Part shown: piece by piece, positions 44,119-54,939 of the stretch
How the letters are laid out: each line of letters begins with the position of its first letter
Position numbering within the stretch: position 1 is the stretch's first letter
Source of the DNA: Proteles cristata cristata
Lineage: Eukaryota; Chordata; Mammalia; Carnivora; Hyaenidae
Direction of reading: 5' to 3'
Assembly: GCA_017311185.1 (NCBI GenBank)
Contig: JAESUZ010002614.1
Coordinates: 106,696 to 170,695, forward strand
DNA: 64,000 bases
Made by a program: the position numbers and the translations under genes
Notes under the pieces: model-generated
What the model was told of the DNA's origin: nothing
Databases searched by the model: none
Seen by the model: only the letters and a program-made list of their open reading frames with translations

Positions 44119-44162
44119 GTGAGGTGGGGCGGCGGTGGGGGAGGGGGGGGGCGGCGGCAGGA
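44119..44162 (+). repeat. G-rich tract, quadruplex-prone
   Basis: GAGGTGGGGCGGCGGTGGGG followed by a run of nine G and GCGGCGG. It meets the usual four-run G-quadruplex pattern on the plus strand. Confidence 0.8.
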
Positions 44163-44265
44163 GATGAAGGAAGGCCCTTAGAAGGAAATACTACCCTGGG
44201 GAAGACCATGCCTTGGCCTGTACTGGGCCACAGTGAGGTTTCTGGCTTTGAGTTAGTCAATAACC

Positions 44266-44385
44266 TTCCCTGTCCTGCCCTGCCCTTCCCTGCCCTTCTC
44301 CTTGCCCTTCCCCTTCCCCCTTCCCATCCCCCTTTCCCTTCCCCTTCCATCCCCCTTTTCCTTCCCTCCTTTCTTTCTGAGTAGG
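44266..44385. repeat. Pyrimidine-only CCTT/CCCTT tract
   Basis: About 115 bp almost entirely C and T on the plus strand (CTGCCCTGCCCTTCCC, CCCTTCCCCTTCCCCC). It makes purine-only stop-free frames on the minus strand. Capable of triplex formation in principle. Confidence 0.92.
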
Positions 44386-44435
44386 GGTGAGAAAATAATC
44401 TTTACTGAGTACATGTATATAGAAGGTAAGGAACT

Positions 44436-44613
44436 GGAGCCCCTGGGTGTCTCAGTCATTAAGGGTCCAACTCTTGATTTCAGCTCAAGTTATTATCTCA
44501 TTATTTGTGAGATCAAGCCCCACATTGGGCTCTCCACTGACATCATGGAGCCTGATTGGTATTCTCTCTCTTCTTTCTCTGCCCTTCCCCCCAGATATAT
44601 AAACATTAAAAAA
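44436..44613 (+). mobile_element. CAN-SINE, older subtype
   Basis: AGCCCCTGGGTGTCTCAGTC, the CTCTTGATTTCAGCTCAAG variant, and flanks AGAAGGTAAGGA at 44421-44432 and 44614-44625 (perfect 12 bp). Confidence 0.95.
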
Positions 44614-44625
44614 AGAAGGTAAGGA

Positions 44626-44940
44626 GCATTTTCTAATCAAACTAACAGTGCCCTTTAGAAGCAATTACTGCCTACAGGGACTTAGAACATGCTAAAACCC
44701 TAATCTTTTCGGCAGTTACATTTCTCAAAAACAGATGTGTAGAGAAAGGTAGATGCTCTTGTATTCATGTAGGTAAATTCCTTTTCCATTGATGCCCCTC
44801 CTTCCCCTCCTCTTGCCACGGATTGGTCATACTCGTTCCGGGCACTGAGCTGCCCTCGAAGGGGTTGGAGGGACAAAGCAGAATCCCTGGATGCGATGTC
44901 CCAAGGGCATGCCAGAATCATCCATCTGTCAAAGACCGTT
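44626..44940. other. Single-copy DNA
   Basis: No repeat or gene recognised. Confidence 0.45.
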
Positions 44941-44944
44941 GGAG

Positions 44945-45080
44945 GGGGGGCACTCTGCTTTTCCTTGGGGACCTATCAGTGAACAAGATTGAATGGGGCC
45001 CTGCACCCACAGAGCTTACCTTCTAGGAGAGAGAAGCCGACAATGAACACATGATAAAGAGGAGAATCTCAGAGAGTCAA
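44945..45080 (-). mobile_element. L2 fragment
   Basis: TTGGGGACCTATCAGTGAACAAG and CCACAGAGCTTACCTTCTAGGAG then GACAATGAACACATGATAAAG are the antisense L2 order. Confidence 0.8.
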
Positions 45081-45089
45081 AGGTGCCGC

Positions 45090-45205
45090 AAGGAGGAGAA
45101 AGTGAGGCTGGGATGGATTACACGATGTACCCAAGGTCACGCATCATAAGCAGGGGCAAAGCCAGGACCCAGTACCATACTTCTGTGCACCAAAGCCCAC
45201 TTTCC
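45090..45205 (-). mobile_element. MIR fragment
   Basis: AAAGTGAGGCTGGGATGGAT, TACCCAAGGTCACGCATCAT and GGCAAAGCCAGGACCCAG follow the antisense MIR core. Confidence 0.75.
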
Positions 45206-45209
45206 TGCA

Positions 45210-45735
45210 CCAGTCCCTGTAGACTCTTACAGCTCATGCTTTCATCACAGATCAGGGTTAGACGTTACCTGTGCATTTCACTTTATACTCTTCCAAGCTA
45301 TTTCCAGCACGTCAGCTCATTTCACCTTGGGACATGATTATTTCCAGCTTCTCCTCTGAGACCTGCCATGAATGCAAAGGAAAATGGCAGGAGCGGATCC
45401 TTTAGCGACAGAGCCAATTAGCCTTCCTACGAATGTAGAACAGTTACATTCCAGTAACGTGAAGGACCAAGAAAATCCTGGAGTTGGCCATGTCTAGAGC
45501 AAACCTTATGGGCCAGAACTTAAATAGGAAAAGACCTTTCCTTTGTCCTGAAACTCTTACGCAGTCTCCTCAGGGTTGAAAGAATGTACCAGCAGGCAGC
45601 TCCTGGGTTCTTGGGTACGGTAGGAATGGCAGGGAGCAACCACAGCACTCTATTCTTTTGGAATCTCCAGGGAAAGACACCTTCCACTCAGGAGATCAGT
45701 ACTTATTCCTTCAAGTGCTCAGTCTTTGCGACAAG
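45210..45735. other. Single-copy DNA
   Basis: No repeat or gene recognised. Confidence 0.45.
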
Positions 45736-45739
45736 ACTA

Positions 45740-45900
45740 ACACTTGACTATTTACAAAGTACACTGACATACTTGATCTTGTTTGATGCTCATGTGAACC
45801 TCATTGGGTAGGTCCCAATATTCTTCTTACTTACAAATGGAGAAACTGATGTCCCCGGAGGCTACTGACTCACTGTGTTTCTGTGGGGTTTGTAGGTGAG
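45740..45900 (-). mobile_element. MIR fragment
   Basis: TGATGCTCATGTGAACCTCAT, GGGTAGGTCCCAATATTCTTC and CAAATGGAGAAACTGATG are diverged antisense MIR. Confidence 0.6.
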
Positions 45901-46129
45901 CTGGGCCTTGAGATTTCTGACACCAAGTGTCCCCCTCGCTCCACCATGAAAGGACACTTGCTTTGGGTTGGCTTAGAAGGAACTCTTCTAAAAATGTATT
46001 TACTTCTCTGATCTTTGAAGCAGAGGACCCTGTGGGTGAGGAGTGGTGTGTGGCATAACCTTTTCTTGATGAATAAAGATACCTTTGTGGACACATGTTT
46101 CTGTTCTGCCCAGAAATGTATCTGGTTTT

Positions 46130-46307
46130 TTGTTTGTTTTGTTTTTAGGGGACAGAAGGGGCAGAAGGAAAGGAAGAGAGAGAAACCCAAGCAGGCTCCA
46201 CACTCAGCACAAAGCCCTATTCAGGGCTCGATCTCATGACCATGAGATCGTGATCTGAGCTGAAATGAAGAGTAGGACGCTTAACCGACTGAGCCCCCCA
46301 GGTCCCC
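46130..46307 (-). mobile_element. CAN-SINE, older subtype
   Basis: Reversed copy with a GTTT-rich tail, the shortened region CTCATGACCATGAGATCG, and head GACTGAGCCCCCCAGGTCCCC. Flanks GAAATGTATCTG and TGAATGTACCTGA. Confidence 0.92.
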
Positions 46308-46527
46308 TGAATGTACCTGATTTATTAGGGTTTTTTTTTTGGCTTTGCTTTTTGATATCACTGGGCCTACATACTGAAGTCCTTGTGTCCTATTTGTATT
46401 TTGAAGCTAACAGCCAGAAGGCAAGCTTATTACAAATTGTTGTTGGCAATTCCAGTAGGATATAAGTGGCTACAAACCTTTGGAGGGGTAATTAGGCAAT
46501 AAGTTTAAGAAGTTTTAAAAATGTTCT

Positions 46528-46747
46528 GGGGCGCCTGGGTGGCTCAGTCAGTTAAGCGTCCGACTTTGGCTCAGGTCATGATCTCACGGTTCATGGGTTC
46601 AAGCCCTGCATCAGGCTCTGTGCTGACAGCTCAGAGCCTGGAGCCTGCTTCAGATTCTGTGTCTCCCTCTCTCTCTGACCCTCCCCTGCTCATGTTGTCT
46701 CTTTCTCTCAAAAATAAATAAGACATTAAAAAGATTTTTAAAAACAG
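46528..46747 (+). mobile_element. Felid CAN-SINE
   Basis: Near-consensus head GGGGCGCCTGGGTGGCTC. Flanked by AAGTTTTAAAAATGTTC (46510-46526) and AAGTCTTAAAAATGTTC (46748-46764). Confidence 0.96.
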
Positions 46748-46768
46748 AAGTCTTAAAAATGTTCAATA

Positions 46769-46967
46769 GGGTGCCCAGGTGGCTCAGTCGGTTAAGCATC
46801 TGACTTCAGCTCAGGTCATGATCTTGTAAGTTCGAGCCCTGTGTGTGGTTCTGTGCGGACAACTCAGAGCCTGGAGCCTGCTTCGGATTGTGTCTCCTCC
46901 CCACACCCCCACCCCGCCCTTCCCCTACTTGTGCTCTCTCTCTCAAAAATAAAAACATTAAAAAAAA
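46769..46967 (+). mobile_element. Felid CAN-SINE beside the previous one
   Basis: GGGTGCCCAGGTGGCTCAG head and a shortened B-box region (TGTAAGTTCGAGCCC). Starts four bases after the right duplication of the neighbouring SINE. No clear duplication of its own. Confidence 0.92.
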
Positions 46968-47289
46968 GCTTTATATAAGATTATTTATCATGATATTGCT
47001 TATAAGTTTAAAAATTGAAAGCAGTCAGTAGAAGGAACGTTTGGGCATTGGTTAAGTAAAATATATTAAGTCCATGTGATAGAATATGATACAGCCATTA
47101 AAATTGGAAAAACATTAATGGCATTATGATGCATTCATATATTAAGCAGGTTGTAAAATGGCACGTGCATTGTGATGGCAATTTTGAAAAAAGGGACATA
47201 AGTGGAAAAATAACAGAACCTGTGCCACCATTCTTTTAGGAGTTACTTCTGGGTGTAGGTTATGAATGGTTTTTATTTCTTTCTGTATG

Positions 47290-47314
47290 ATTTTGTTTTG
47301 TTTTGTTTTGTTTT
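47290..47314. repeat. (GTTTT)n simple repeat
   Basis: Four to five TTTTG units, probably the degraded tail of an old insertion. Confidence 0.95.
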
Positions 47315-47324
47315 CGGCATTGAA

Positions 47325-47995
47325 CACGTGTCACTCTGAGAAGAAAGTGCTCAACTACTAGTTGGGCATAAAGTACTGGCTATCTGTGAGACAACCCATG
47401 GAGGCTTTGAGTAAGGCTGGGCTCGCGGCTGTGGGTATCAGATGACCATGACCTCATGGAACAGGGAGAACGTCTCTGCTGATTTCTAAATTGGGGGCTG
47501 TGTTGTGAAGGCTTCAGGAAAGCTGTTATGGAAGATATTCCTGATAATACCCTTGGGTACGGACAGCATGTCCATATGGGAGTCCCGAGGGCATGTGAGG
47601 ACATGTGCACCCCCGGCCACCACACTTTACACACACATCCATACCCTCGTATAGCTGAGCATTCTTGGATTGGTGGGCTGGTATAATACAACCCCTAGGA
47701 AGCCCCAACTTGGCTAGCAGGGCTCCTGGACTGCGTCCGCCAGATAGTGGAGGCTTCACTGTTCCAAGAATCTTGCCGAGTCAGGACAAGTCCCAGTCTC
47801 CCAGGTGACTGGGGGCGGTGCACACTCATGCTGCAGCCTCCTCAGCTTCTCATGAAGGGCTGGGGCAAGCTGATGGACCCCAGGCTTACTTCAACTTAAA
47901 TAAGCCAAGAAGAGAACCACGACGACGCCTGACTGCCAATGGTAGTTGGTAATGTTGGCGTAGTTTTTAGTAACTCACGAAAATCTTCTAAGAAA
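47325..47995. other. Single-copy DNA, no gene seen
   Basis: Nothing recognised on either strand. Confidence 0.5.
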
Positions 47996-48004
47996 ATGAG
48001 ATGC

Positions 48005-48100
48005 TTGTGTTCATTCATCCAGCAAGTACTCATTCATTCAACAGATACTTATTCATGCTGGTTTCTAGGAGACCAGAGGATGAATGAGAAACAACGGTTC
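48005..48100 (-). mobile_element. L2 3' end fragment
   Basis: GTTCATTCATCCAGCAAGTACTC, ATTCATTCAACAGATACTTATTC and CTAGGAGACCAGAGGATGAATG are the antisense L2 terminus. Confidence 0.75.
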
Positions 48101-48139
48101 CACTCCTTGGTGTCTACACACGAGCATTGCAAACACGTG

Positions 48140-48660
48140 TCCACACAAAAGCCTGTGCATGAGTGTTCATAGCATCATTATTCACAACACCCAAGAAATG
48201 CTAACCCAAATGTCCATCAACCGATCAATGGATACATAAAATGCGGCACATCTATAATGGAAAATTATTTGGCCATAAAAAAGGAATGGAGGGGCGCCTA
48301 GCTGCCTCAGTCAGTAGATCCTGTGGCTCTCAATGTGGGGTTGTAAGTTCAAGCCCCATGTTGAGTGTAGAGATTACCTAAAAAAAAAAAGAGTGGTGAT
48401 AATTCTACAGCATGGAGGAATTTTGAAAACATTGTACTGAATGAAAGAAACCAGACCCAAAAGTTCTCTTGGCATGAGTCCACTTACGTAAGATGCCCAG
48501 AATAGGCAAATCTCCATAGATTTCTGGACAGAAAGCAGATCAGGGGTTGGGTAGGGCTGTTGAGGTGGTAGGAAGGGCTGAAGGATGATGGCTCAGGGAA
48601 GCAGGATTTCCTTTAGGGATGATAAAAGTGTTCACAACTGAATTATGGTGCAGGGATGAA
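48140..48660 (+). mobile_element. Old LINE-1 (L1M) 3' end
   Basis: CATTATTCACAACACCCAAG, AAATGTCCATCAACCGATCAATGG, AATGAAAGAAACCAGACCCAA, GCCCAGAATAGGCAAATCTCC and GATGATAAAAGTGTTCACAAC are in L1M order. Split by a short SINE. Confidence 0.9.
48291..48390 (+). mobile_element. Short, ancestral-type CAN-SINE
   Basis: About 100 bp: head GGGGCGCCTAGCTGCCTC, then directly TTGTAAGTTCAAGCCCC and GTTGAGTGTAGAGATTACCT with an A tail. It has no CT-rich body. This short form is older than the felid-expanded subfamily. Confidence 0.85.
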
Positions 48661-48664
48661 TGGA

Positions 48665-49115
48665 TCCTACCTCTGAGACTCCAGCTCCAGGTTGTGGTGG
48701 GTAGAAATATCGCTTGGTTGGCTGGGCTCTGCCCTCATTGTTTGGCCCAGGGTGTGGCCTGACTCCAAATAGTCTCATTATAGTGACTGATAGACTACAA
48801 CAAAGCCTTAATGTTTTGTAGACGGAGGCTGAACCATGAGGTTAGACCATGCCCAAGGCAATGATTCCTCTCATGGCTAGAAAGCCAAGCTACAATAGGC
48901 ATCTGCTCTGCCTCTGCAGGGCCCTGGAAGTATGGAACTAGTGACAGAGACAGATGGTGGGACCTGATAAGATACCCCTTTGTTCCACTGTTACCCAGTG
49001 TCCCCAGTCCTACCGGACAACACTGGGCTGCCCATTGAAATTCAGCCCCAGTCTCCCTTTCTCCAGCACTCTAATCCCAAGCAACTCACCTTTCCTCCCA
49101 AGGTCCCCGTGTTTT
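48665..49115. other. Single-copy DNA
   Basis: No gene or repeat recognised. Confidence 0.4.
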
Positions 49116-49119
49116 CTGG

Positions 49120-49500
49120 TCTTCGTCCATCAGTTTGCACTGTTTCCTCTGCCCCGATGCCCTTTCTCCTTCGTTCCATGTTAAAATCCCACTTCATCAT
49201 CGGCCATCTTCAAGATCTGGACCAATGCACCCCCCTCCACCTATCGTGTGTTCCCATACCATCTGCGTTCCTCTCACTGTCATCAGAACGCATCACCCTC
49301 TCCTCTGTGACCCCCACCCAACCTTGTTGTTCTTTGTGCCTGGGTGACAGTACTGCCCCCAGCTGCCCATTGTGACATTTCTGGATAACGATCTCCTTGA
49401 GGACTGGGGTTTCACGTGATCCCAATTTTTATGCTCCCTGGTGCCCAATACAGTGCCTTGCACATAGCATGCTCTCAGGAAACGGCTGCTGAATTAGCGT
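49120..49500 (+). mobile_element. L2 3' region
   Basis: CAGTTTGCACTGTTTCCTCTGCC, CCTTTCTCCTTCGTTCCATG, CTCCTTGAGGACTGGGGTTTC and CAGTGCCTTGCACATAGCATG then GCTGCTGAATTAG are the sense L2 order to the terminus. Long proline-rich frames across it (48980-49375) are not a gene. Confidence 0.85.
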
Positions 49501-49504
49501 ATGG

Positions 49505-51780
49505 CATTTTCCTAGCCGGGTGGGCTGTGTTCTGCTGAAACTCAGCTCACAGGAATTCACCATTAACCAGGCTGTAACTCTGGAAGCTGATTTCACAGAT
49601 GGAAACTGTTTACAGAACTTTCAGCTCCCTCCATCCGTTTGTTCACGGACAGCTACATTCACTGGTCACTTCTGGGACTCTGTATCTCTCTGTACCTTCC
49701 CCTCAGATCAGCCAGTACATCGTTAAATGCCAGCAGCTTCCGCAGAGCACCCTGGGAATGGGGTTTGCACACGACCGAAGCTGCTCTAAGGACTGGAGAG
49801 GGAGTTGCTAAAGCTGAGAGATTTTCAGTTCATTATGTTCTTTTCAGTTAAGCCGTCAGTGATATTTCTTCTTTAGACCCTCATGCTTTTCTGCCAGACC
49901 CCAAAATACCCCAACCATGTGACTCCGTGTTGGTGAATTACAGAGAGCAACGCGATGAATCTTTTAGTAGAAAACCAGTGTTTTCTTCTGTGTGATTTTT
50001 TTCAAGGTCTGTTGTCCTTTTGCACAGAATTTTATTGTGTGTTGGTGCCAGTTTGTTTTCCAGAGGAGTACGTCTCCAAATTAATAATGAAAGACAAGCA
50101 AAGTGGGACTTCACGGCCTTGGCCGGACACCAAGTGATAGCTAATTTTTGCAGCAGGGAAGACAAAATAACAAGTCCCTGAACTGCAATGTTGGTTTCTC
50201 CTTCTGTTCCACAACAAAATCATTGCAATAACAAACTCCTGTCTTAATCAGAATTATTAGTTAATGAAAGTATGTCTGTATTTCCAAAGTCTATTTTTCG
50301 TTTTTTAAATCTTAAATGTCATCCTAGCATTCGACAACTGTGTTTGGGAGCTTTTATTTTTGATGAAGGTGGAGGAGCCTGGTTAAATGAATTAACAGTT
50401 CATTTAACCTAAGGAACTGGAAGACAAAACAGAAATCCAGTTGACTAATTGTTACTCGTTATGGTTGACATTAGCTGTCATCTCGTCTTTGGTCAATATG
50501 CAGAAATGCTAAGCACAGCCATTTGTATAATGAAGGAGTCACATTTATGCTTGAAACTATGTATTTTGTACTCCTTCGATTAATTTCAGATTCCAAGATG
50601 GGGAATGTCATGGTAACATAAACTCTATGAACCATTTTGGAATCTCACTTGCTTCTAAGAACAAATGGGGATCTTAATTTACCTAATTTCTTATGACAGA
50701 ATAGAAACTTTATACAGCCCTAGAGAGCCCCTCCCGTGTCCATTGTCTTTGGTCTCTTGGATCCCTCAGACTCTACCTTGCACGCGCATGTGCCTGCATT
50801 ATCCTGTTGACATACACAGCCATCCTTGCCTTTCTCTCTCTTAACGGAGTTTCTCTGAGAGGTTGTCCGTTCTTTGTGGACTCTGGTCTCTGCTCCAGCC
50901 ATCAAGGGTGCTAATGGGCTAATTTGGTTCTTTGCTTCCCAAGTCACCTATCATATTTCTCCAGATCTGAGATGCCATTGATTGTCAAGATGTTTCATTA
51001 GTTAGTGTACCATTATAAAAACTATTATAATGGCAAGGATACAGAGATTTCAAGTTACATCCTGATTTGAAAGATGGTTAAGGGTGAGACTATGTGACCC
51101 CCGGAATTAACAAAATCTGGCATTTGAATTTTGAACGGAGCCTTCTGGAGGTGATGTCTTAGTGACTTCAGTGATGGAGTGTCAGGCATCCTAGTAGGTT
51201 GGTGGGGCGAGAGGTTGAAGTCAGGGGGTGCTTTTGTTGCCACACAAATTCCACCATGTAGTAAGCTACCTGTTCCATCTCCAGAGTGACTATGGGTGGG
51301 AAGACCCAGGATATAACAGCAAAATAAGGCATAAACATAAAAGCATGTAAAAAGGAGTAGATCTGCCTACTGTAGGAAATCCACAGATGTTCTATAAGGC
51401 TGCATGAATCCCATTGATCAGAGAGGGTAGAGAAAGCCTGTCCCCACGGAGTGTGCAGAGAAGAGCCCATGGTCCATCTCTCTGCTTAGACTTCGGGGTG
51501 AAGGGTGGGCACCTGAGTTCTGGTTTCTCCAGGCCCCTGATTTTCAAACTTTGTCCTCAGTTCTGGAGCCCCTCAGATGAGGGAAAGACACGGCCTTGGG
51601 CTTCAGTGTGAATGGCATCCACTTTAATCTGCCTTGGATTTTGGATATCTGTGATTGCAATAAACCCTGCACCCTCTTTGCCTACTGATATCTTCAGAAT
51701 AATCATTTCGCTCCAAAATGTAGGCTATAGATAAACTCTAGAATATTTGTCCTTTGAGGGCAGCAGCAAGACACGAGAGA
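49505..51780. other. Repeat-free AT-rich region, possible conserved non-coding DNA
   Basis: About 2.3 kb with no recognisable repeat and no convincing frame. The 50200-50700 part is dense in TAAT-type words (GAATTATTAGTTAATGAAAG, TTAATTTACCTAATTTC). Regulatory potential is inferred only. Confidence 0.35.
50381..50409. repeat. 11-bp perfect palindrome, 7-bp spacer
   Basis: GGTTAAATGAA, TTAACAG, TTCATTTAACC: the arms are exact reverse complements. Lies within the repeat-free AT-rich block. Confidence 0.95.
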
Positions 51781-51784
51781 CGTG

Positions 51785-52130
51785 TTAGTCCGTTAAGATG
51801 GCCATAACCCAGGACCGGAGACTGGATGGCCATCTATAAGTAAACTGAAACTTATTTCTACAGTTCGGGAGGCTGAAGTTGTAGACAGAGGTGACAGCCG
51901 GGGTTCCAGTGAGGGTCCCTTTCCAGATTGCACACCACCAACTTCTATCTTCACACGGCAGAAAGAGGGTGAGAGAGTTCTCTTGAGTCCCTTTGATAAG
52001 GACATTAATCTTATTCATGAGGCCTCCACCCTGATGACCTAATTGTCTCCCAAAGGCCCCAACTATTAATACCGTCACATTAGGAGTTAGCTAGCCTTCC
52101 AGCGTAAGAATCTCGGGGGAGGGGGGAGGA
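51785..52130 (-). mobile_element. MST/MLT1-type MaLR LTR
   Basis: TTAGTCCGTTAAGATGGCCATA, CTTATTTCTACAGTTCGGGAG, CATTAATCTTATTCATGAGGCC and ACCTAATTGTCTCCCAAAGG are antisense MaLR LTR landmarks in order. Confidence 0.9.
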
Positions 52131-52251
52131 TGTAGTCTATACAAGGACCACGTGAGGACTTGTACCAGCTGCTTCCTCTTCATGGTTCCTGTTGGGATGT
52201 CCCTCCCTTGTAAGTGACCCTTTGGAATCACCAAGGAAGTGTAGTGGCCTT

Positions 52252-52760
52252 GTGTATGAGTTCCTATGGCTGCTGTCGACAAATGGCTATAAACTCAATG
52301 GCTTAAAACAATTGAAATGTATTGTTTTATAGTTTTGAAGGCTAGAAATCTGACATGGGTGGTCTTTCTGGGTCAAAATGGAGGTGTTGGCAGGGATGCA
52401 TCTCTTTCTGGAGGCTGTAGGGAAAATCTATTTCCTTACCTTTTCCAGTTTCTGGAGGCCACCTGTACTCCTTGGCTTATAGCCACTCCCTTCATCTTCA
52501 AAGCCAAGAGTGAGTAAAAGGAATATTTTTCACATTACGTTTCCCCGGTCCCCTTCCATAGTCACACCACTCTGACTCTTCTTCTGCCTCCTCTTTCCGC
52601 TTTTCAGGATCCTTGTGATGACCTTGAGCCCATTAAGCTAATCCAGGTTACTCTTCTTCTTTTTAGATCATCTGAATATCAACCTTCATTCCTCTTTGCC
52701 CCGTAATTATACATTCACAGGGTCCAGGTGTTAGGATGTTGGCCCCTCTTTGGAAGTCAG
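52252..52760 (-). mobile_element. MLT1-type MaLR LTR
   Basis: GTATGAGTTCCTATGGCTGC, CTCAATGGCTTAAAACAATTG, TGTATTGTTTTATAGTTTTGAAGG and CCAGTTTCTGGAGGCCACCT, ending in TTCACAGGGTCCAGGTGTTAGG. Same orientation as the LTR at 51785. Confidence 0.85.
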
Positions 52761-52959
52761 TCTTCTGTCAACCACACCTAGGCACAGGTGTGATGTGGCA
52801 GGTCTTGCAAAGATCAAAAAGAGAAGTGATACAAAAGCAACCACAGAGCAATTAATTAGCCTATTTTGAGTTATGACATACCCCTGTGCTATTGCTAGAT
52901 AATGTTTATTACACAAGGGACCTTGACGGTAGCAAGCAGCTATTTCATGTGGGTTATTG

Positions 52960-53240
52960 AGATCCCAGGTTGGAGTCCCCCAAATGACAGAGATTTCCAT
53001 GCAGGTCATTTATTATGGGCTGCTTTGGGGACCAACACCTTTAGAAAGGGACTGGAGGTGAGAAAGATGGTTGGAGGAGAGAGAGAAGTGGGTTTGCAAA
53101 GCAGTCTCCACAGAGGTCTCGGCTAATCTTCTAGGGAGCTTTGAAGCTGGAGTGACCAGCTTTTATATTCATGGTGCCTGGTCACTGGATGTCTTGGAAA
53201 GGGGGTGTGACCTTGACGAGGCCTCTCACTACCCAGAGAC
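52960..53240 (-). mobile_element. Possible ERVL LTR, low confidence
   Basis: GCAGGTCATTTATTATGGGCTGC (AATAAA on the minus strand), then GGGACTGGAGGTGAGAAAGATG, looks like an antisense LTR. Family and ends not established. Confidence 0.3.
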
Positions 53241-53244
53241 TTCC

Positions 53245-54280
53245 TAGAGAAGTCTGAGAGTCTAGGGCATCCGCGGCAGCTAGTGAGTAAGTCCATTCGT
53301 TCTGGAGGGAATTTGGGTGGCGTATCACTGTGCCCACTGCAGTTGGACTGAGGACTCTAATGTGGGGTGGTTATCAGTGAACCGGAGAAGACTTTCGAAG
53401 GCTTGGGTGTAGAGGAGGGTCCCGGAGCAGGGAGAGCACTTGTAGGAAGAGATGTAGGGGTTTTGCCCAGCCACGCACAGAGCCGATTCAGAAAGGATGT
53501 TTCACATTGCCTTTCTGCACCCCCATCCCTGCAAAACCCTGTGGCTCCCTGCCCACCGAGGGATGGCTTGTCCATTAGTCACCTCCAGCTCCACTGGAAA
53601 TCACAGATGCAACAAGTGGTAGTGATATTGGTCTGAAGATTGGGGAGTGTGAGGAGATTTATACAGAGTAAACAAGAAGCCGGCCCGGGCTCTGGGGAGA
53701 TCTCTCACTCCAGAAACCCACACTCTGACCGCACAAGCCCATTCAGTGATATTTATGTGCCTTAGTGGGCGGTGCACATGGTGGCTTTCGGGGCCATTAT
53801 TGCATGATCACTGTTCCCCTGTCATCTGTAAGAGGAAGGATACGTTATCGCCAGTTTGTGAATTATTTTACTTTTCCCAAAGGGAACGGTCTCCCACATG
53901 CCTTGTGTGACACTTGGCCTCCCTCAGAGCTCTCTGCAGGGGCTGGGAGTCAAGATTACCCTTAGGCATAGGCAGGGTAGGTGGCTACCCACTCAAGGTC
54001 AACAGAAAAACTCTCCTAGCCAATGAGTCTCCCTAACTTGCCTTCTGAGGCCTGAAGGACCACCAGTAGGCTTTTCCATGTCAAACTCTGGTTCTAGTTT
54101 AAGTGCAGATGCTCTCACAAAGGGTAACTACATCTCAATGGAAGTATATTTTAGAAGTTTTTCTGAAAAAAAAAAAATCCTGGGATAGAAGTGGTAGTGT
54201 TCCAAGTATCCAAACCCAAGCGGTAGCATTCCAAGTGCCCGAAGATTCCCATGTATGTATGGTTGATAGATTATTTGTTT
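53245..54280. other. Single-copy DNA, no gene seen
   Basis: No repeat or gene recognised. Confidence 0.5.
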
Positions 54281-54284
54281 ATGA

Positions 54285-54480
54285 GGCCCATGGGCCACGG
54301 GGCAATACTGCCAAAAGCCCTTACAAACGTTCACACCCTTTGACCTAGTATTTCTACCTCTGCACATATAACCTAAAGAAATTGGTCTTCATCCCGGGAG
54401 GACTTTGTACACAAGAATGTTTGCCACAGAAAAATTTCTAACAGTGTAACGTTGAGAATGTTAACCTTAAAAATAAAATA
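54285..54480 (+). mobile_element. Old LINE-1 (L1ME) fragment, left part
   Basis: ACACCCTTTGACCTAGTATTTC and TAACCTAAAGAAATTGGTCTTC followed by ACACAAGAATGTTTGCCACAG keep L1ME order. Confidence 0.65.
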
Positions 54481-54489
54481 GTTATTTTA

Positions 54490-54930
54490 CCAGCAAAAAA
54501 GGGGGGGTGCTTATTCAGAAATAACAGAGAATTGCAATTCAGGACATGCAAGCTATGGCAAAACCATAGTCAAGTCCAACAAACAGAGGGAAGGAACAAT
54601 TATTTTATGGAGAAGAAGGAGGAAGTTGGGAGGGGTTATTTGGAAGGAAAGTCCACTGGAGAAAAGCCCAAGTCCAGGGTGATGACAGTTTCTCATTGGC
54701 TGAGTTTCAAGGTAATCCAGCTCTTGCAGAGAAGCAGCCTACACCTTTCCCTGTCGGGACCTGTAATTGATGACTCTCCTGCTGCTGATGCTTGGGCGGG
54801 AGGGGGGGGGGGGAGGGATCTGTAATTGACAATTCTTCCTATAATTGACCTGAGCCGTGCTGTTCCCCTCCCCATTTAGCCTCCCCAGCCCACTTCAGTG
54901 AGGTTTCTTTCAATAATTTCACAGAAAACA
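54490..54930 (-). mobile_element. Possible LTR insert within L1ME
   Basis: LINE-1-like sequence lies on both sides. The insert has a CCAAT-type word on the minus strand (ATTGG at about 54695) and no similarity to LINE-1. Includes a G run (54796-54814) with adjacent G-rich sequence. Family unknown. Confidence 0.3.
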
Positions 54931-54939
54931 CTTGCCTGT

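Larger units (their letters stand above)
46425..47320 (+). mobile_element. Old LINE-1 (L1ME) 3' end split by two SINEs
   Basis: AATAAGTTTAAGAAGTTTTA lies left of the SINEs. After them come AAAAATTGAAAGCAGTCAGTAG, GGCATTGGTTAAGTAAAATAT and TGATACAGCCATTAAAATTGG, in L1ME 3' UTR order. Ends near a (TTTTG)n tract (47290-47314). Confidence 0.75.

Noticed and set aside
48954..49375. Proline-rich plus frames
   Set aside because: They overlie the sense L2 3' region and have no separate support.
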